Source: Siphonodentalium dalli (lineage: Eukaryota > Mollusca > Scaphopoda > Gadilida > Siphonodentaliidae). Taken from it: a DNA stretch of 64,000 nt. The position numbers and the translations under genes were made by a program. The DNA is taken from NCBI GenBank assembly GCA_032622095.1, contig CP136063.1, positions 91,861,980-91,925,979 on the forward strand. The letters are read 5' to 3'. Shown piece after piece: positions 1-12,418 of the stretch. Below the pieces are notes generated by a model. The model was not told the DNA's origin, ran no database searches, and saw only the letters and a list, made by a program, of their open reading frames with translations. Positions within the stretch are counted from its first letter, which is position 1. Every line of letters begins with the position of its first letter.

Positions 1-350
1 TGCAGATTAGAGCGAAATAGTTCGTTGGTCTTTTTACAGTTATTCTAAGCAGATCTTGTTCTGCTGATTTATAGATGTTTTAGAGCTAAAACATATATCA
101 CTTTACGAATTATTTTAGTGAATTATGCACGATAAAAACGTTCTGAAATCACAATGACGTCATTAAGGCCGGTTGACGTCCCCAGTTACCTGCGCAATTT
201 TCATATCAAATTACGTCATACAAGTAGTACTAACCTAATAAAGCTACGTTGACCTAATAAAGCTACATTGACGTAATAAACGTAACATTTATTAGGCAGG
301 CTTTATGTAGGCAACAGTGATAATGAGCGGTGGATAAAATAATTTATCAT
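1..350. other. No gene seen
   Basis: AT-rich. ACCTAATAAAGCTAC-type units repeat about three times at 231-290. Confidence 0.6.
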
Positions 351-656
351 CACGCCGAATGAAACTACATACACTATGTTGCGAAACATTACTTCGTGTG
401 TTGCATGCCCGAAATTATTTTTGGGCCCGACTGTAAACGTAAATCATTGGGTTGGACTTGCGTCGCAATGACCTATAAATCCTCCAGATGGATCTGTTTT
501 AATGACCCGAGTACCTTTATAATATTTAACAACAGACTTGTATATTACTAATACGTATTTTACCTACTTGGTGGTCAAATATGTTGCTTTCTTCTTGGCT
601 TGGCTTGGCTTGGCTTGATTGTTGCGGCCATTTTGACAGCCATTTCATGACCGGGA
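351..656. repeat. Dispersed repeat, copy 1
   Basis: CACGCCGAATGAAACTAC ... AAATCATTGGGTTGGACTTG ... GCGGCCATTTTGACAGCC aligns with 17911-18244 throughout. Includes a short TTGGC pentanucleotide run near 597-620. Origin unknown. Confidence 0.7.
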
Positions 657-687
657 CGAGGCTGTGATAACAATTGGGCAAACGTTG

Positions 688-1769
688 CTAGCAGATTAGC
701 CCACCACTGGCGGGATTGGTCCCATGGCCTTGGTCGATCCATTAATATTTGTTTTTCAAGGTAACCCCGTACAGGCACGCCGACAGCATGCTATCATTTG
801 CGTGTACCCGTTTGAAGGTCATGTTGGGTGGACAAAATAACCCGACAAAAATATTCCCCGTCCCGAGTTGACCATACATAACAAATTTCACGTCGATGTC
901 ACCGCTGACGACCGAGATATCGCCCAAGGTAATTTGTGGGTACCCGTTTCAAGGTCAAGGTCACCTCAGGCGGACAAACTGACCCGACGAAAATCTCCCC
1001 CGTCCCTTGGAAGCCCTAAGTACGAAATTTCGTCTCGATATCCCCAATTTTCGAGACGGTCGATTGAGCCGTATTTATACTCGTGTATATAAACACTCTT
1101 TAACAACGACACCGCATATACGAACGCTCCTTAATCATTAACCCATCAATTCCAACGACGATGGCAGGGCGAAGGATGCAGGAGTGCTCGGACGTTCTCA
1201 GAAGCGGTGCGATGGCTCTTCTTGTGGATTTTGACTCTTAGATAGCAAGTTTGGGCTCAATCGGTCGATCCGTTTTCGAGTCTATAAAGGATATACACAT
1301 ATACGGAAGTGTCAAAAACGGCTCGACCGATTGAGCCCAAACTTGATATCTAAGGGTAAAAATCCACGAGAAGTGCCATCGCACTGCTTCTGTGATCACG
1401 AGTATAAATACGGAAACTGGGGATATCAATTTCGTAATTATGGCTTCCAAGGGACGGGGGAGATTTTCGTCGGGTCAGTTTGTCCGCCTGAGGTGACCTC
1501 GACCTTGAAACAGGTACCCACAAATGACCTTGGGCAATATCTCGGTCGTCAGCGGTGACATCGACGTGAAATTTGTTATGTATGGTCAACTCGGGATGGG
1601 GAATAATTTTGTCGAGTTATTTTGTCCACCCAACATGACCTTGAAACGGATATCCGCAAATGATAGCATGCTGTCGGCGTGCTTGTACGGGGTTACCTTG
1701 AAAAACTAAAATTAATGGATCGACCAAAGCCATGGGACCAATCCCGCCAGTGGCGGGCTAATCTGCTAG
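688..1769. mobile_element. 1.08-kb foldback element
   Basis: Left CTAGCAGATTAGCCCACC pairs with GGCGGGCTAATCTGCTAG at the right. Arms (about 688-1060 and 1398-1769) are long and contain two tandem sub-copies each of GGTACCCGTTT...CCCGTCCC. An inner arm pair at about 1190-1255 and 1330-1400 continues toward the centre near 1290. No target duplication seen. Short open frames here are mirror images of each other and not genes. Confidence 0.8.
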
Positions 1770-1928
1770 GACATAGCTGGGAGCATAACTTTTATATTCG
1801 TATGGCCAAACCAGAAATAATGAATTCAGCTTTAAATTGATGATATACGAGTAAGTGCCTAGTATTCCCTTATAGGAATGTTTATATTCCTATGGCATCT
1901 AATTGGCTGGCTATGTGATCGTGGACAT

Positions 1929-2949
1929 TTAGTGACACCTTTGAGAACTGGGATTTCTTGAGGAAAATTCGTCCACATTGAGACCAGTATGAGTGAATGA
2001 ATTTCCTCGTTTCCTGGAGGCAAGTTCTTTCATAATGTTTTGCCTTTCGCGTGTCATGTCTTCGACGATAAGCACACTTGAGCTTCCCTTCAGATTTTCC
2101 CGTTTGCTATAAATCTCCTGTCTCATGTCATAAGTTGTGAGGGGGCAATTATATTGACAAACTTCCCTGTAGATCGAGGAGGTGCATGGGGTAGTGAGGC
2201 AGCTGAATCATTGATATTGGCTCTAGGTTGTTTTTGGAAGATGTCACCGAGAGGATGGCACCGGTAAATATCAGAAGGCTGCTCATTGATTTTAAGTTTA
2301 TTCTTGAAGAAATCCAGGATCAACTGTTTGGAATTTAGGGAGAATACATCAGTAACATCGTCGTCCACTAGGAAATTTATCAGCCTAATACTCGAGAGCC
2401 TGCCATGTTGCTCTAGATTCTACACTTTCTTGGTGACTTCTTTCTCCAGGTATGAGATTCTTTCCATCAATTTGTTGTTTAGGGCTTTGGAAAGGTCAAA
2501 CTGTTTTTTTTACCTCTGATATTTCTCCTAGGCTACAATTGACTGATGATTTCCTGCGCCTTCGTTTCTATTGCCTGGGTTGAAATTGACTGCACAGCTT
2601 GTCTGACACCCTCCTTGACTGCTTCTTGGATTTGGAGTTTTAAGTCATTTAAAATATCAGATTTTAACTTGGGTAGGATGATATCACTGCATCGTTCACT
2701 GAAGCCGTTGCTCTGGATGACCGTTTGCATTAATTCCTGCATCGAGAATGTTTTCTTGGACTTTTGTTTGGGTCTATGTTGTTGATTTTGTGATTGACTT
2801 TGGCTTTCAGTGTCCAAGTCAAATAATTCCAAGTCAGATAAGGAATTTCTTCTTCTCAGGGTTCTCCGTTCGGTTGGGGCCGGTCGGGTCAAACCTCTCC
2901 TTTCGTTTTTCATTACCTTTATTGTTAGGCAAAATGGTGTCCATGACAT
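1929..2949 (-). mobile_element. LINE ORF1-like remnant (coiled coil plus RNA-binding domain)
   Basis: Three broken minus-strand frames together resemble the L1-type ORF1 protein. The first (2949-2533) is basic and Ser/Gln-rich, then a helical stretch (AVKEGVRQAVQSI). The next continues with coiled coil and DVTDVFSLN...FFKNKLKINEQPSDIYRCHPLG. The last has REIYSKRENLKGSS and VEDMTRERQNIMKELA, the typical C-terminal pattern of this protein. In the family it binds the element's RNA. Stops near 2530 and frame changes near 2370 and 2126 show decay. It lies downstream of the reverse transcriptase remnant on the same strand, so the two come from different insertions. Confidence 0.7.
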
Positions 2950-3402
2950 CGGATTGGGGTATTGACATTATGAAGGTCACACGAGAATAGGTGAGTTAGT
3001 TCGATAATGGTCAGCTAACAGATATAATTCATACAATTGGCCAGAATAGGTGTCGGGGTATCACAAATGGTTCTTTGGTTACATAAGTAGCGGGTCATGT
3101 ACCATAACACACACTCAATATTCATCACAGAGTTAGCGGTGAGAAATATTAGACGTCCATCTTGGTTGCCTCGATTTGAAAATTGGTGTGTTTGGGAAAT
3201 GGTAAATAGAAAGGGATCGTTTGAGTAAGTAACAGAACAGGGTATTGGGACAGCAAGTACATGTGTAGTACAGAGTTCAGATTTTGTGAGTTTACAGGAG
3301 CTCATTCGTTGCACGTCGCAAATCGTTCGGAAGATTTTATGAATTTCAAAGCTGTATCTGTTAGAATGCAATTCTCGTTAGCGGTTAAAGTTAGATCTCA
3401 TT

Positions 3403-5007
3403 TTAGAAGCGCTTTGTAGGACGCTACTCGAAAGGATCTCATAACATGTGACAGTTCTATGCGTTGTTGTGAATAAAGGGTGCAATACATGAAAAAATGT
3501 TCTGCATCTTCCACAGGGCTTCCACAAGTACACATGGGGTTATCACCAATGTGGTTTTCAACTTTGTCATGATTCAGATTACTGCACTTATTTCTAATTC
3601 AACAGTGTATGATATTTGTTTTTCGGTCACCGAAATATACATGAGATGAAATTTTTCTATTAGGGAGAATTGTTGATTTGAAAGCCTCGTAAGATTTTAT
3701 TTTGATGTCATTTGCCAAGCAGTTCCAAACTTCGATTGTTTTCGGAAAGAAAGATTTCTTGAAGGTTTCTAGATGACAAAAGTAGAAGAAGATCGGATAA
3801 AAATTGGGAGGCTTTACGATTGACAATTTTGTGCATAAGACATAATTTTTGTGCATCTCGACGAATCTGAAGGGGCTTCCATCCAAGTTCGTTGAGTAAA
3901 TTGGCGTTAGACGACGATCTAATTAGGAAAGATACAACTGGCGCTGCATCGTAATAAAGTTAGTCCAGTGTCGATTTTGTGATATCAGGGGAAGAGTCCC
4001 AGACATAACTGCCATATTCTAGTATGAGCAATACATGTGTTTTGACCAATGTGTCGAGGGTCTTTCGTGATAACATATACTTTAATTTTCGGAGTTGTGA
4101 AAGCACAGTCAAGCATTCTTGTAGATGTGTTCTATGGCAAGGTCCCACTGAAGATCGGATTGTAGAACGATTCCTAGATGACAATGATCTTCGACTATTT
4201 CGAGTTTGTTGGAACAGGATATGAGGTCTGCACTGCGCGGGAATGTTGATTGTGGCCCTGAAATATCATTGCTTTCGTTTTTGATGAGTTAAGGGGAACC
4301 AGCCATTTGCTAGTCCAACTATCAAGTGATTTAAGGTCGTTATATACATGAACCACCAGATCTTCGAAAGATGGTAGTGAATAGAATATACAGGTGTCAT
4401 CTGCAAATAGGCGAACGTTTGACTTCAGATTGTCTCCAATGTCATTTATGGATATTGAGAACAAAAAGGTACCAAGAATATACCCCCGGGGAACCCCAGA
4501 GGCGGGTTGTAGGGGATGTGAATACTCCGATCCAACAAGCACTCGTTGAGATCTATTGCTGATACAGTCAGTAATCCAGAATAGTAATTCGGCGTCAACG
4601 ACATAACTACATATTGTATGAATTAGTCCTTTATGCCAAACCCGCTCAAACGCGTTAGAGATATCACAGAATGCACATATGGATAACATCGACTCACTCC
4701 TAGTTTTACTAAGGTAGTGAATTATTTCTAGTAATTGATGAGTAGTGCTATGACCAGGGCGGAATCCGAATTGGTATTTGTTCTTCGAAAAATAATCGTA
4801 CATTTTCTGAAAAACAATCTTACCAAGAACTTTGCTCACATACGAAAGAAGTGATATTGGCCTGTAATTACATGGGTCTGTTTTATCGCCTTTCTTAAAG
4901 ATTAGTATTACGGTATTCCATTGCATTGGGAATATACCTGTTTCTAAGGACTGTTTAAAAAGACTGTACAGTGGTAGGATCTGGATCATATTAGATGTTG
5001 ACACCAA
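3403..5007 (-). mobile_element. Jockey/CR1-type LINE reverse transcriptase, 5'-truncated and decayed
   Basis: The 5007-4195 frame covers the fingers and palm: VILIFKKGDKTDPCNYRPISLLS, GFRPGHSTTHQLLE, DISNAFERVWHKGL, GVPRGYILG (normally GVPQGS) and FADDTCIFY (the catalytic FADD). Downstream frames at 4184-3960 (HVLLILEYGSYVWD) and 3886-3599 (SFFPKTIEVWNCLAND) continue the protein. A zinc-like CTCGSPVEDAEHFFMYC near 3500-3530 closes it. It lacks any endonuclease because it starts inside the reverse transcriptase. Frameshifts and a small deletion before GFRPG relative to the second copy at 5731-5990 show it is dead. Confidence 0.85.
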
Positions 5008-5730
5008 AGACGTTTCTGTTTAGTGTAAACCCAATGAATAGTGTACCTGTACTGAACTACCGATGCTGTCCATGTCCCACGATAACATACGTTTCAATGA
5101 TCGATTACCACTTCCGAAATAAGTTTTATAGTTTCCAGGGTTATACAATAAGAGATATGAATCGAAGACACCTGTCCGAAAACGCTTTTGTCAATTACAT
5201 TTGCTTTTATATCGAAATTTTCTTTTTAATACGATAATCAATTGGGATCTTTGATCGTTACTACTTTAAAACAGACCGCCATGAAACTTCCAGGCGATCA
5301 CGTATAGAGATATAGTTCTTCCGCTTGCTACGCTCTGAACATTTTCACAAATCGTATAATGCCTCAAATTGATTGCATGTATTATAACGGAAATTCGAAA
5401 TAAAATCAATACTTATTGATATTGAAGCTTTTTCGTGGGTCTTCGATTCATATTTATTATTATATACAAGGAAACTAAAAAAGAACATCTTATAACAAGA
5501 GACAGACCATCTTCAACAGTGGCAAATGTGTGGCTGGATGAACAGCATTGGAAATTTCGGACAGAAACAATGATTTGTTTGGTGTTTCTGTTTTTTTTGT
5601 AAATAAACAACCACTATGACGTGTAAAGTATATTGACTATTTTTTTTATTTTCAATAAATTGTTATATTAATTCGCTCTCGTTTAGAAAATGTTCAATTA
5701 TATGACGTGTAAAGTATATTGACTATTTTT

Positions 5731-5995
5731 TGACCAGGGCGGAATCCGGATTGGTATTTGTACAAAAGGTTGTTCTTCGAAAAATAATCGTACATGTTCT
5801 GAAAAACGATTTTATCAAGAACTTTGCTCACACATGAAAGAAGTGATATTGGCCTGTAATTACATGAGTCTGTTTTCTCGCCTTTCTTAAAGATTGGTAT
5901 TACGGTAGCAACTTCCCATTGCATTGGGAATATACCTGGTTCTAAGGACTGTTTAAAAAGAATGTACAGTGGTAGGATCTGGAATTCTGGATCAT
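5731..5995 (-). mobile_element. Second copy of the LINE fragment, from a local duplication
   Basis: It encodes IPIFKKGEKTDSCNYRPISL and NNLLYKYQSGFRPG, then breaks off at 5731. It keeps residues NLLYK that the 4.8-kb copy has lost. The flank beyond 5995 (AAGACGTTTCTGTTTAGTG) is the same as beyond 4990, so LINE end and host flank were duplicated together. Confidence 0.8.
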
Positions 5996-6982
5996 ATTAG
6001 ATGATGACACCAAAGACGTTTCTGTTTAGTGTAAACCCAATGAATGTTGTACCTGTACTGAACTACCGATGCTGTCCATGTCCCACGATAACATAAGTTT
6101 CAAGGATCGATTATCACTTCCGAAATAAGGTTTATAGTTTCCAGGGTTATACAATAAGAGATATGAGTCGAGGACACCTGTCCGAAAACGCTTCTGTCAA
6201 TTACTATTGCTTTTATATCGATATTTTCTTTTTAATGCGATAATCAAATGGGATCTTTCATCGTTACTACTTTAAAACAGACCGCCATGAAACTTCCAGG
6301 CGATCACATATAGAGATATAGTTCTTCCGCTTGCTAAGCTCTGAACATTTCCACAAGTCGTATAATGCCTCAAATTGATTGCATGTATTATAACGGAAAT
6401 TCGAAATAAAATCAATACTAATTGATATAGAAGCTTTTCCGTGGGTCTTCGATTCATATTTATTATTATATACCAGGAAACTAAACAGAACTTCTTATAA
6501 CAAGAGACAGACCATCTTTCAAGGGTCGATTATCACTTCCGAAATAAGGTTTATAGTTTCCAGGGTTATACAATAAGAGATATGAGTCGAATACACCTGT
6601 CCGAAAACGCTTCTGTCAATTACTATTGCTTTTATATCGATATTTTCTTTTTAATGGGATCTTTGGTCGTTACTACTTTAAAACATACCGCCATGAAACT
6701 TCCAGGCGATCACAGATAGAGATATAGTTCTTCCGCTCGCTAAGCTCTGAACATTTTCACAAGTCGTATAATGCCTCAAATTGATTGCATGTATTATAAC
6801 GGAAATTCGAAATAAAATCAATACTAATTGATATAGAAGCTTTTCCGTGGGTCTTCGATTCATATTTATTATTATATACCAGGAAACTAAACAGAACTTC
6901 TTATAACAAGAGACAGACCATCTTTCAATGGTCGATTATCACTTCCGAAATAAAGTTTATAGTTTCCAGGGTTATACAATAA

Positions 6983-9856
6983 GGGTGGATACACACATGC
7001 ATGTAATGTCTGTATGTAAAATACATGTATTTTACATGGTCACACCAATCATTGATAGCATTAATCGCCTGCGCGCGATCGTTCCATTTCAACAGGCGAG
7101 ACCGGTGAGTAGTTATAAGCCAAAATCAAACTAACTGTTATCAAGAGATTTCAGGCCAGTCATAAACATGTCTTTTTTCATGGGTGCCGAAATGAATAAA
7201 TCCTGTCTGATACATGTTGCTGTTTTTCACGAGTTTTAGTTCATTTCGAAAAGTGGATTTGAGTCTGTCGATTTTATACTTGATTTGTTTCTCGTCATTT
7301 CTTGGAAACAGGGTCATCCAAAATAAAAATAAATGTGTAGACTTTTGAAGCTATTTTAGGACGATTGTGATACATGAGTGTTTAATGCCCCACACACTGA
7401 CTGACACTGACGGCTTTCTGGCTCCACATTTTGGAAGTGCTATATTAATACACATGGCAATCAACTAACTCATACATGGTGAATTCCATGTTATAAATTG
7501 ATTTAGCCTTATCGGACAACGCCGAATCGAGTCAGGATAAGGATATTTGTTCCTCGACTATGCATGGCCTCAGTTCAAATTTTAACAATCCGATTTGGTG
7601 CTCTCATGCCTTGAATACAGGCATTGGAACATTAAGACAGACAATACCAGTTTGTTGAGATTGCTCGGATAATTTGAGTGCGAGCTCATGTGATAACTTT
7701 CAATTGGGATTTCTTTGCAAATATCCATTACAGCGCCAAAAACATTAATGCAGGTACAACGTTGAAAGAAACAAGAGTCATGCACCCCCCCCCCCCATTT
7801 TAACCCAGAATTTACAGAGCAGTATATGTTTCTCAGGCCAAAGGATGAACAAGTTCCTAACTGTCACCATTTTAGCATGTACAGGCTTGAATTATCACAT
7901 TTTGGACTATAGTCCATGATTGGGGGAGGGGGCTGGTTCTCGAAAGTTTCGAATAACTAAGGGATTTAGTTGAATGTATCGGCCGGGATTATCTGGGCAA
8001 GAATGTACAACATAATGTTTACTTAAATATTCCATAGTTGTAAAAGAGAGGAAAGGTGACGTAGTTGTGTACTCGTAGCTGGACAACCCTTTTCCCAAAT
8101 GAAGCCACACATGCAGCAACACCACCCTGTATACATTCAAATTTAAAGCTGTAATAATATGTTCATAATTATATGAATAGCATCAATTGATGCATATGAG
8201 ATTAATCACTCGTAGCAAACAGGCACGGCAGATATGATTGTCAACTACAATATTTACAAATCAGGAGTGGCTTCGTGGCTTCAGGGGGGTAGGCCTCATG
8301 TTGATGCATGCCCCCCCCCCCCTCCGGTCGATGAAATATGTAATGGTCAGTCCGGTAGCTTCCGGTATAATATAGCCCCCGCATTGTGGAAATCCTGGGA
8401 CCATCACTGGTATACAACCAAGAGAAGACTGACAATGATTTAAACAGAACGTCCAACATTTGGGTTATCGCGCGAACAATTATTTTAAGCGGCCTGACGA
8501 CTTCGTCCAGTCAACGACACACTACACGTTCAGAGCGTTACTCACTGTGGTCAAACATAGCCGCAATGATTGGGTTATCAGCAGACACATATTACATGGT
8601 CTGTATGATCCATGTAAAACGCCAAATACACGATATTTACAGAACCGTTGACTGGGACAAAGTCGTCAGGCCGCTTAAAATAATTATTCGCGCGATAACT
8701 CAAATGGTCGACGTTCTGTTTATATCATTGTCAGTCTTCTATTTATGTTAATACCAGTGATGGTCTCTTCCCCAACGCATGGGGCTATGACCCCCAACAT
8801 GCACGGGGAGCTATATTATCCCAGAAGCTACCGAATTCACCATTGCATATTTCCTCGACGGGGGTGTGCATGCAGCATCCTGAGTCCTGACACCATGCTT
8901 TATAAATATCGTAGTCATGTCTGTCGTGTCTGTTTTCTACGAGTGATTAATCTAATATGCAGCAATTTATGCTATTCATATAATTATTAACATATTATAC
9001 AGCTTTACATTTGAATGCATGGTGTTGCTGTTTGTCTTCATTCGGCGAAAGGGTTGCCTAGCTACGAGTTCCCAACTACGTCACCTTTCCTCTCTTGTGT
9101 TATACAGTTATACATGTATACGCAAAATTGACAACTATATATGGAATATTTAAGTAAAACATTATATTGTAATTCTTGCCCAGATAATCGGGGCTGATAC
9201 ATTGAATTAACTCCCTTAGTTATTGGAAGCTTTCGAGAACCAGCCCCTCCCCCAATCATGGATTATGGTCGAAAATGTTATAATTCAAGCTTGTGACAGT
9301 TAGGAGCTTGTTCAACCTTTGGCTTGAGAAACATATATATAAGTGGGGGGGGGGGGGGGTGTCACTCTTTTTAATTTCAACGCTGTACCTGCATTATTTT
9401 TTGGCGCTATAATGAATATTTGCAATCCCAATTGAATTAATGTTATCACATGAGCTCGCTCTCAAATTATCAGAGAAATCTCAACAAGCCGGTATCATCA
9501 TATAAAAGAATTCTGCATATTTTATTTTTGTTTTGGATAACCCTGTTTCCAAGAAATGACAAAAACAAATCAAGTATAAAATCGACCAGCTCTAATCCAC
9601 TTTTCGAAATGAATTATAACTCGTGAAAAACAGCAATATATATCAGACAAGAATTACCCATTTCGGCATCCATGGAAGAAGACATAAGATTGGCCTGAAA
9701 TTTCTTGATGGCAGTTTGTTTGATAATGGCTTATAACTACTCACTGGTGAAATTGACCTCTCGCGCGCAGGTGATTAATTTTGTCAATTATTGGTGTGGC
9801 CATGTAAAATACATGTATTTTACATACAGACATTACATGCATGTGTGTATCCACCC
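6983..9856. mobile_element. Giant Harbinger-like foldback (2.87 kb palindrome)
   Basis: The ends are GGGTGGATACACACATGC and its complement, with TAA at 6980-6982 and 9857-9859. Arms stay complementary almost to the middle: CGCGCGATAAC near 8700 pairs with GTTATCGCGCG near 8464, and the C-run at 7786 pairs with the G-run at 9344. The short unpaired centre is about 8525-8640. A 778-bp relative at 53876-54653 covers the same sequence once, so this copy looks like two head-to-head elements sharing one pair of outer ends. TWA targets and GGG ends fit PIF/Harbinger. It splits one unit of the 406-bp tandem array exactly. Confidence 0.85.
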
Positions 9857-10798
9857 TAAGAGATATGAGTCGAATATACCTGTCCGAAAACGCTTCTGTC
9901 AATTACTATTGCTTTTATATCGATATTTTCTTTTTAATGGGATCTTTGGTCGTTACTACTTTAAAACATACCGCCATGAAACTTCCAGGCGATCACAGAT
10001 AGAGATATAGTTCTTCCGCTTGCTAAGCTCTGAACATTTTCACAAGTCGTATAATGCCTCAAATTGATTGCATGTATTATAACGGAAATTCGAAATAAAA
10101 TCAATACTAATTGATATAGAAGCTTTTCCGTGGGTCTTCGATTCATATTTATTATTATATACCAGGAAACTAAACAGAACTTCTTATAACAAGAGACAGA
10201 CCACCTTTCAAGGGTCGATTATCACTTCCGAAATAAGGTTTATAGTTTCCAGGGTTATACAATAAGAAATATGAGTCGAATACACCTGTCCGAAAACGCT
10301 TCTGTCAATTACTATTGCCTTTATATCGATATTTTCTTTTTAATGGGATCTTTGGTCGTTACTACTTTAAAACATACCGCCATGAAACTTCCAGGCGATC
10401 ACAGATAGAGATATAGTTCTTCCGCTTGCTAAGCTCTGAACATTTTCACAAGTCGTATAATGCCTCAAATTGATTGCATGTATTATAACGGAAATTCGAA
10501 ATAAAATCAATACTAATTGATATAGAAGCTTTTCCGTGGGTCTTCGATTCATATATATTATTATATACCAGGAAACCAAACAGAACTTCTTATAACAAGA
10601 GACAGACGATCTTCAATATTGGCAAATGTGTGGCTGGACGAACAGCATTTGGAAATTTCGGACAGAAACAATGATTTGGTGTTTCTGTTTTTGTAAATAA
10701 ACAACCACTATGACGTGTAAAGTATATTGACTATTTTTTTTATTTTCCATAAATTGTAATATTAATTCGCTCTCGCTTAGAAAATGTTCAATTATAGG

Positions 10799-11863
10799 GG
10801 GTGATTTTGTTGGAATTTTTAATCAGTTGGAAGGTTTCGGGTGCCAGGTGAACAATTTAATTAAATATATATATCGATGAAAGCACAAATTAAAATTAGT
10901 CAAGTTGAGTAAACGGTCTCGTTCACGGGCCGGTCGAGATTTACACCCGGGACCACAACTAACGAACGCTCTCTGATAACGTCCCTGGCATAGGTCACCC
11001 CTTTCTCAGATTAAAGATGACCCATATTTGACACCAAATGATAACTTACGTAAAGAATGTTTTCAAAACGCCCTTTAAGATAATTCGTAAAATGGAAATA
11101 AAACAACTAACGCACCTTGTTATAAATTTGTGAGCTGCAGTTTGACATTTTGAAAGGAAACGAAAAAAAAACAACCTAATGTTCTCAGCGGTATTCATGG
11201 GATGAAACGAACCTTCGTGTGTATATTTGACTAACGGCGTCGGTGTCATCACCGCACCTCCAGGTCTGTCCAGCCCACGAATACACACAGACCAGTAGGT
11301 AACTGTTACAGAACCCTATAAAAACCAGTGGTAAGTTTCTTTAAATTGGAATTTTGTTAATAATAATTAGATCGAACCTATGTGTTGATTCGCGAAAGTT
11401 CTGATATGGACTAATTAATAGAAATATTTATACCATGTTTTGAATTTTCGTCGGCCGGAACATATACGATAAAAATAATTCATGGTTTCACTGCCCAGTT
11501 ACACTGAATATTAAAGAGCGTTTTGACAACATGCTTTATGCCCTTGCTAATTGTTTGGTAAAAACGGATTGGACATATTCAGTCTGAGAAAGCGGTGATC
11601 TATTTCAGAGACGTGATCAGATAGCCTTCGTTTGGGATGGGGTAATTACGACCCCCCCCCCCGTGAATCAATCCGTGACTGATTGTCATTAGCTCTCCTC
11701 TTGATTCTGAATTAGACTTTTTCCCTTGGTACCAGAAACCTTCCAAACTATCAATTTAAAAAGGCGACACGAAGCTGGATCTGCAATTCTAATTAATCAC
11801 TTGTTCCCAATAAAGAGCGATCAGAGATACTGCTATTGTCTAAATTTGAATATTATTTTATTA
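10799..11863. other. No gene seen
   Basis: Unique-looking AT-rich sequence with a C run at 11651. No exon or repeat could be supported. Confidence 0.5.
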
Positions 11864-12418
11864 TATGATCCTACCTTTATTCCATTCAATAAACCCATTC
11901 TATAAATTGTGATATTAAACGTTCGTTTAATAACAGGAAATCGTGCCAGGTGACCTTTGACTTCCAATTTGTCGTCTGTTTACATTTCGTACGCTACGTC
12001 TCAAAATACTATGGCTTCCAATATTTTTCCAACTAACTATAATGCATGAAGAGTTTGAAAAGTTGTATCATTAAATTTACGCCATTAAATACGCCAAAGA
12101 GTCTTTATTTATCTGCGACTATTTCTTTACGCGGGCAAACAACGTATAGTTAAGTGAAACGTGATCGCATGCTTTATAGCAGCCGATGTTAGTTTCGTGT
12201 CCCATTTGTTGTTTTAAGTATGTTTTGTCGATGTTTTGGATTATGCAATAAATAGAATATACAACTCGTTCCCAGTTTATAGCGGAATTTACAAAACTCG
12301 CCAAAGGCTCGGTCAAGACCTAATTTACTGGGATCGTTTTGTAAATTCCACTTTAAACTGGGGACTTGTTGTAGATCCTCTATATATTCATGCATATTTA
12401 ATATTTAAACAATTATAT
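11864..12418. mobile_element. Half copy of the 39980-41056 foldback
   Basis: ATGATCCTACC...AACAGGAAATCGTGCCAGG...TTTACGCGGGCAAAC runs parallel to the right arm of the 40-kb copy read in reverse. It lacks the SINE-like insert, giving the empty site near 12183-12192 (GCAGCCGATG). It is cut by the GGAGCCCC element at 12419. Confidence 0.65.

Larger units (their letters stand above)
5080..10798. repeat. 406-bp tandem repeat array, five copies, interrupted by a transposon
   Basis: Landmark AAGGGTCGATTATCAC-type starts fall at 5098, 6102, 6521, 6927 and 10210. From 6521 to 6927 is 406 bp, and 6927 to 10210 is also 406 once the 2877 bp of transposon plus target duplication is removed. The repeated TTCCAGGCGATCAC and AGGTCTTCGATTCAT-like parts give the short recurring minus-strand frames, which are not genes. 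Outer ends at 5515-5702 and 10612-10797 are also duplicates. A diverged copy is at about 44425-44815. Confidence 0.85.

Noticed and set aside
742-1709. Matching short frames on both strands
   Set aside because: Mirror images produced by the foldback arms.
1929-5007. A single LINE with ORF1 and ORF2
   Set aside because: On the minus strand the reverse transcriptase precedes the ORF1 remnant, the reverse of LINE gene order, so these are separate insertions.
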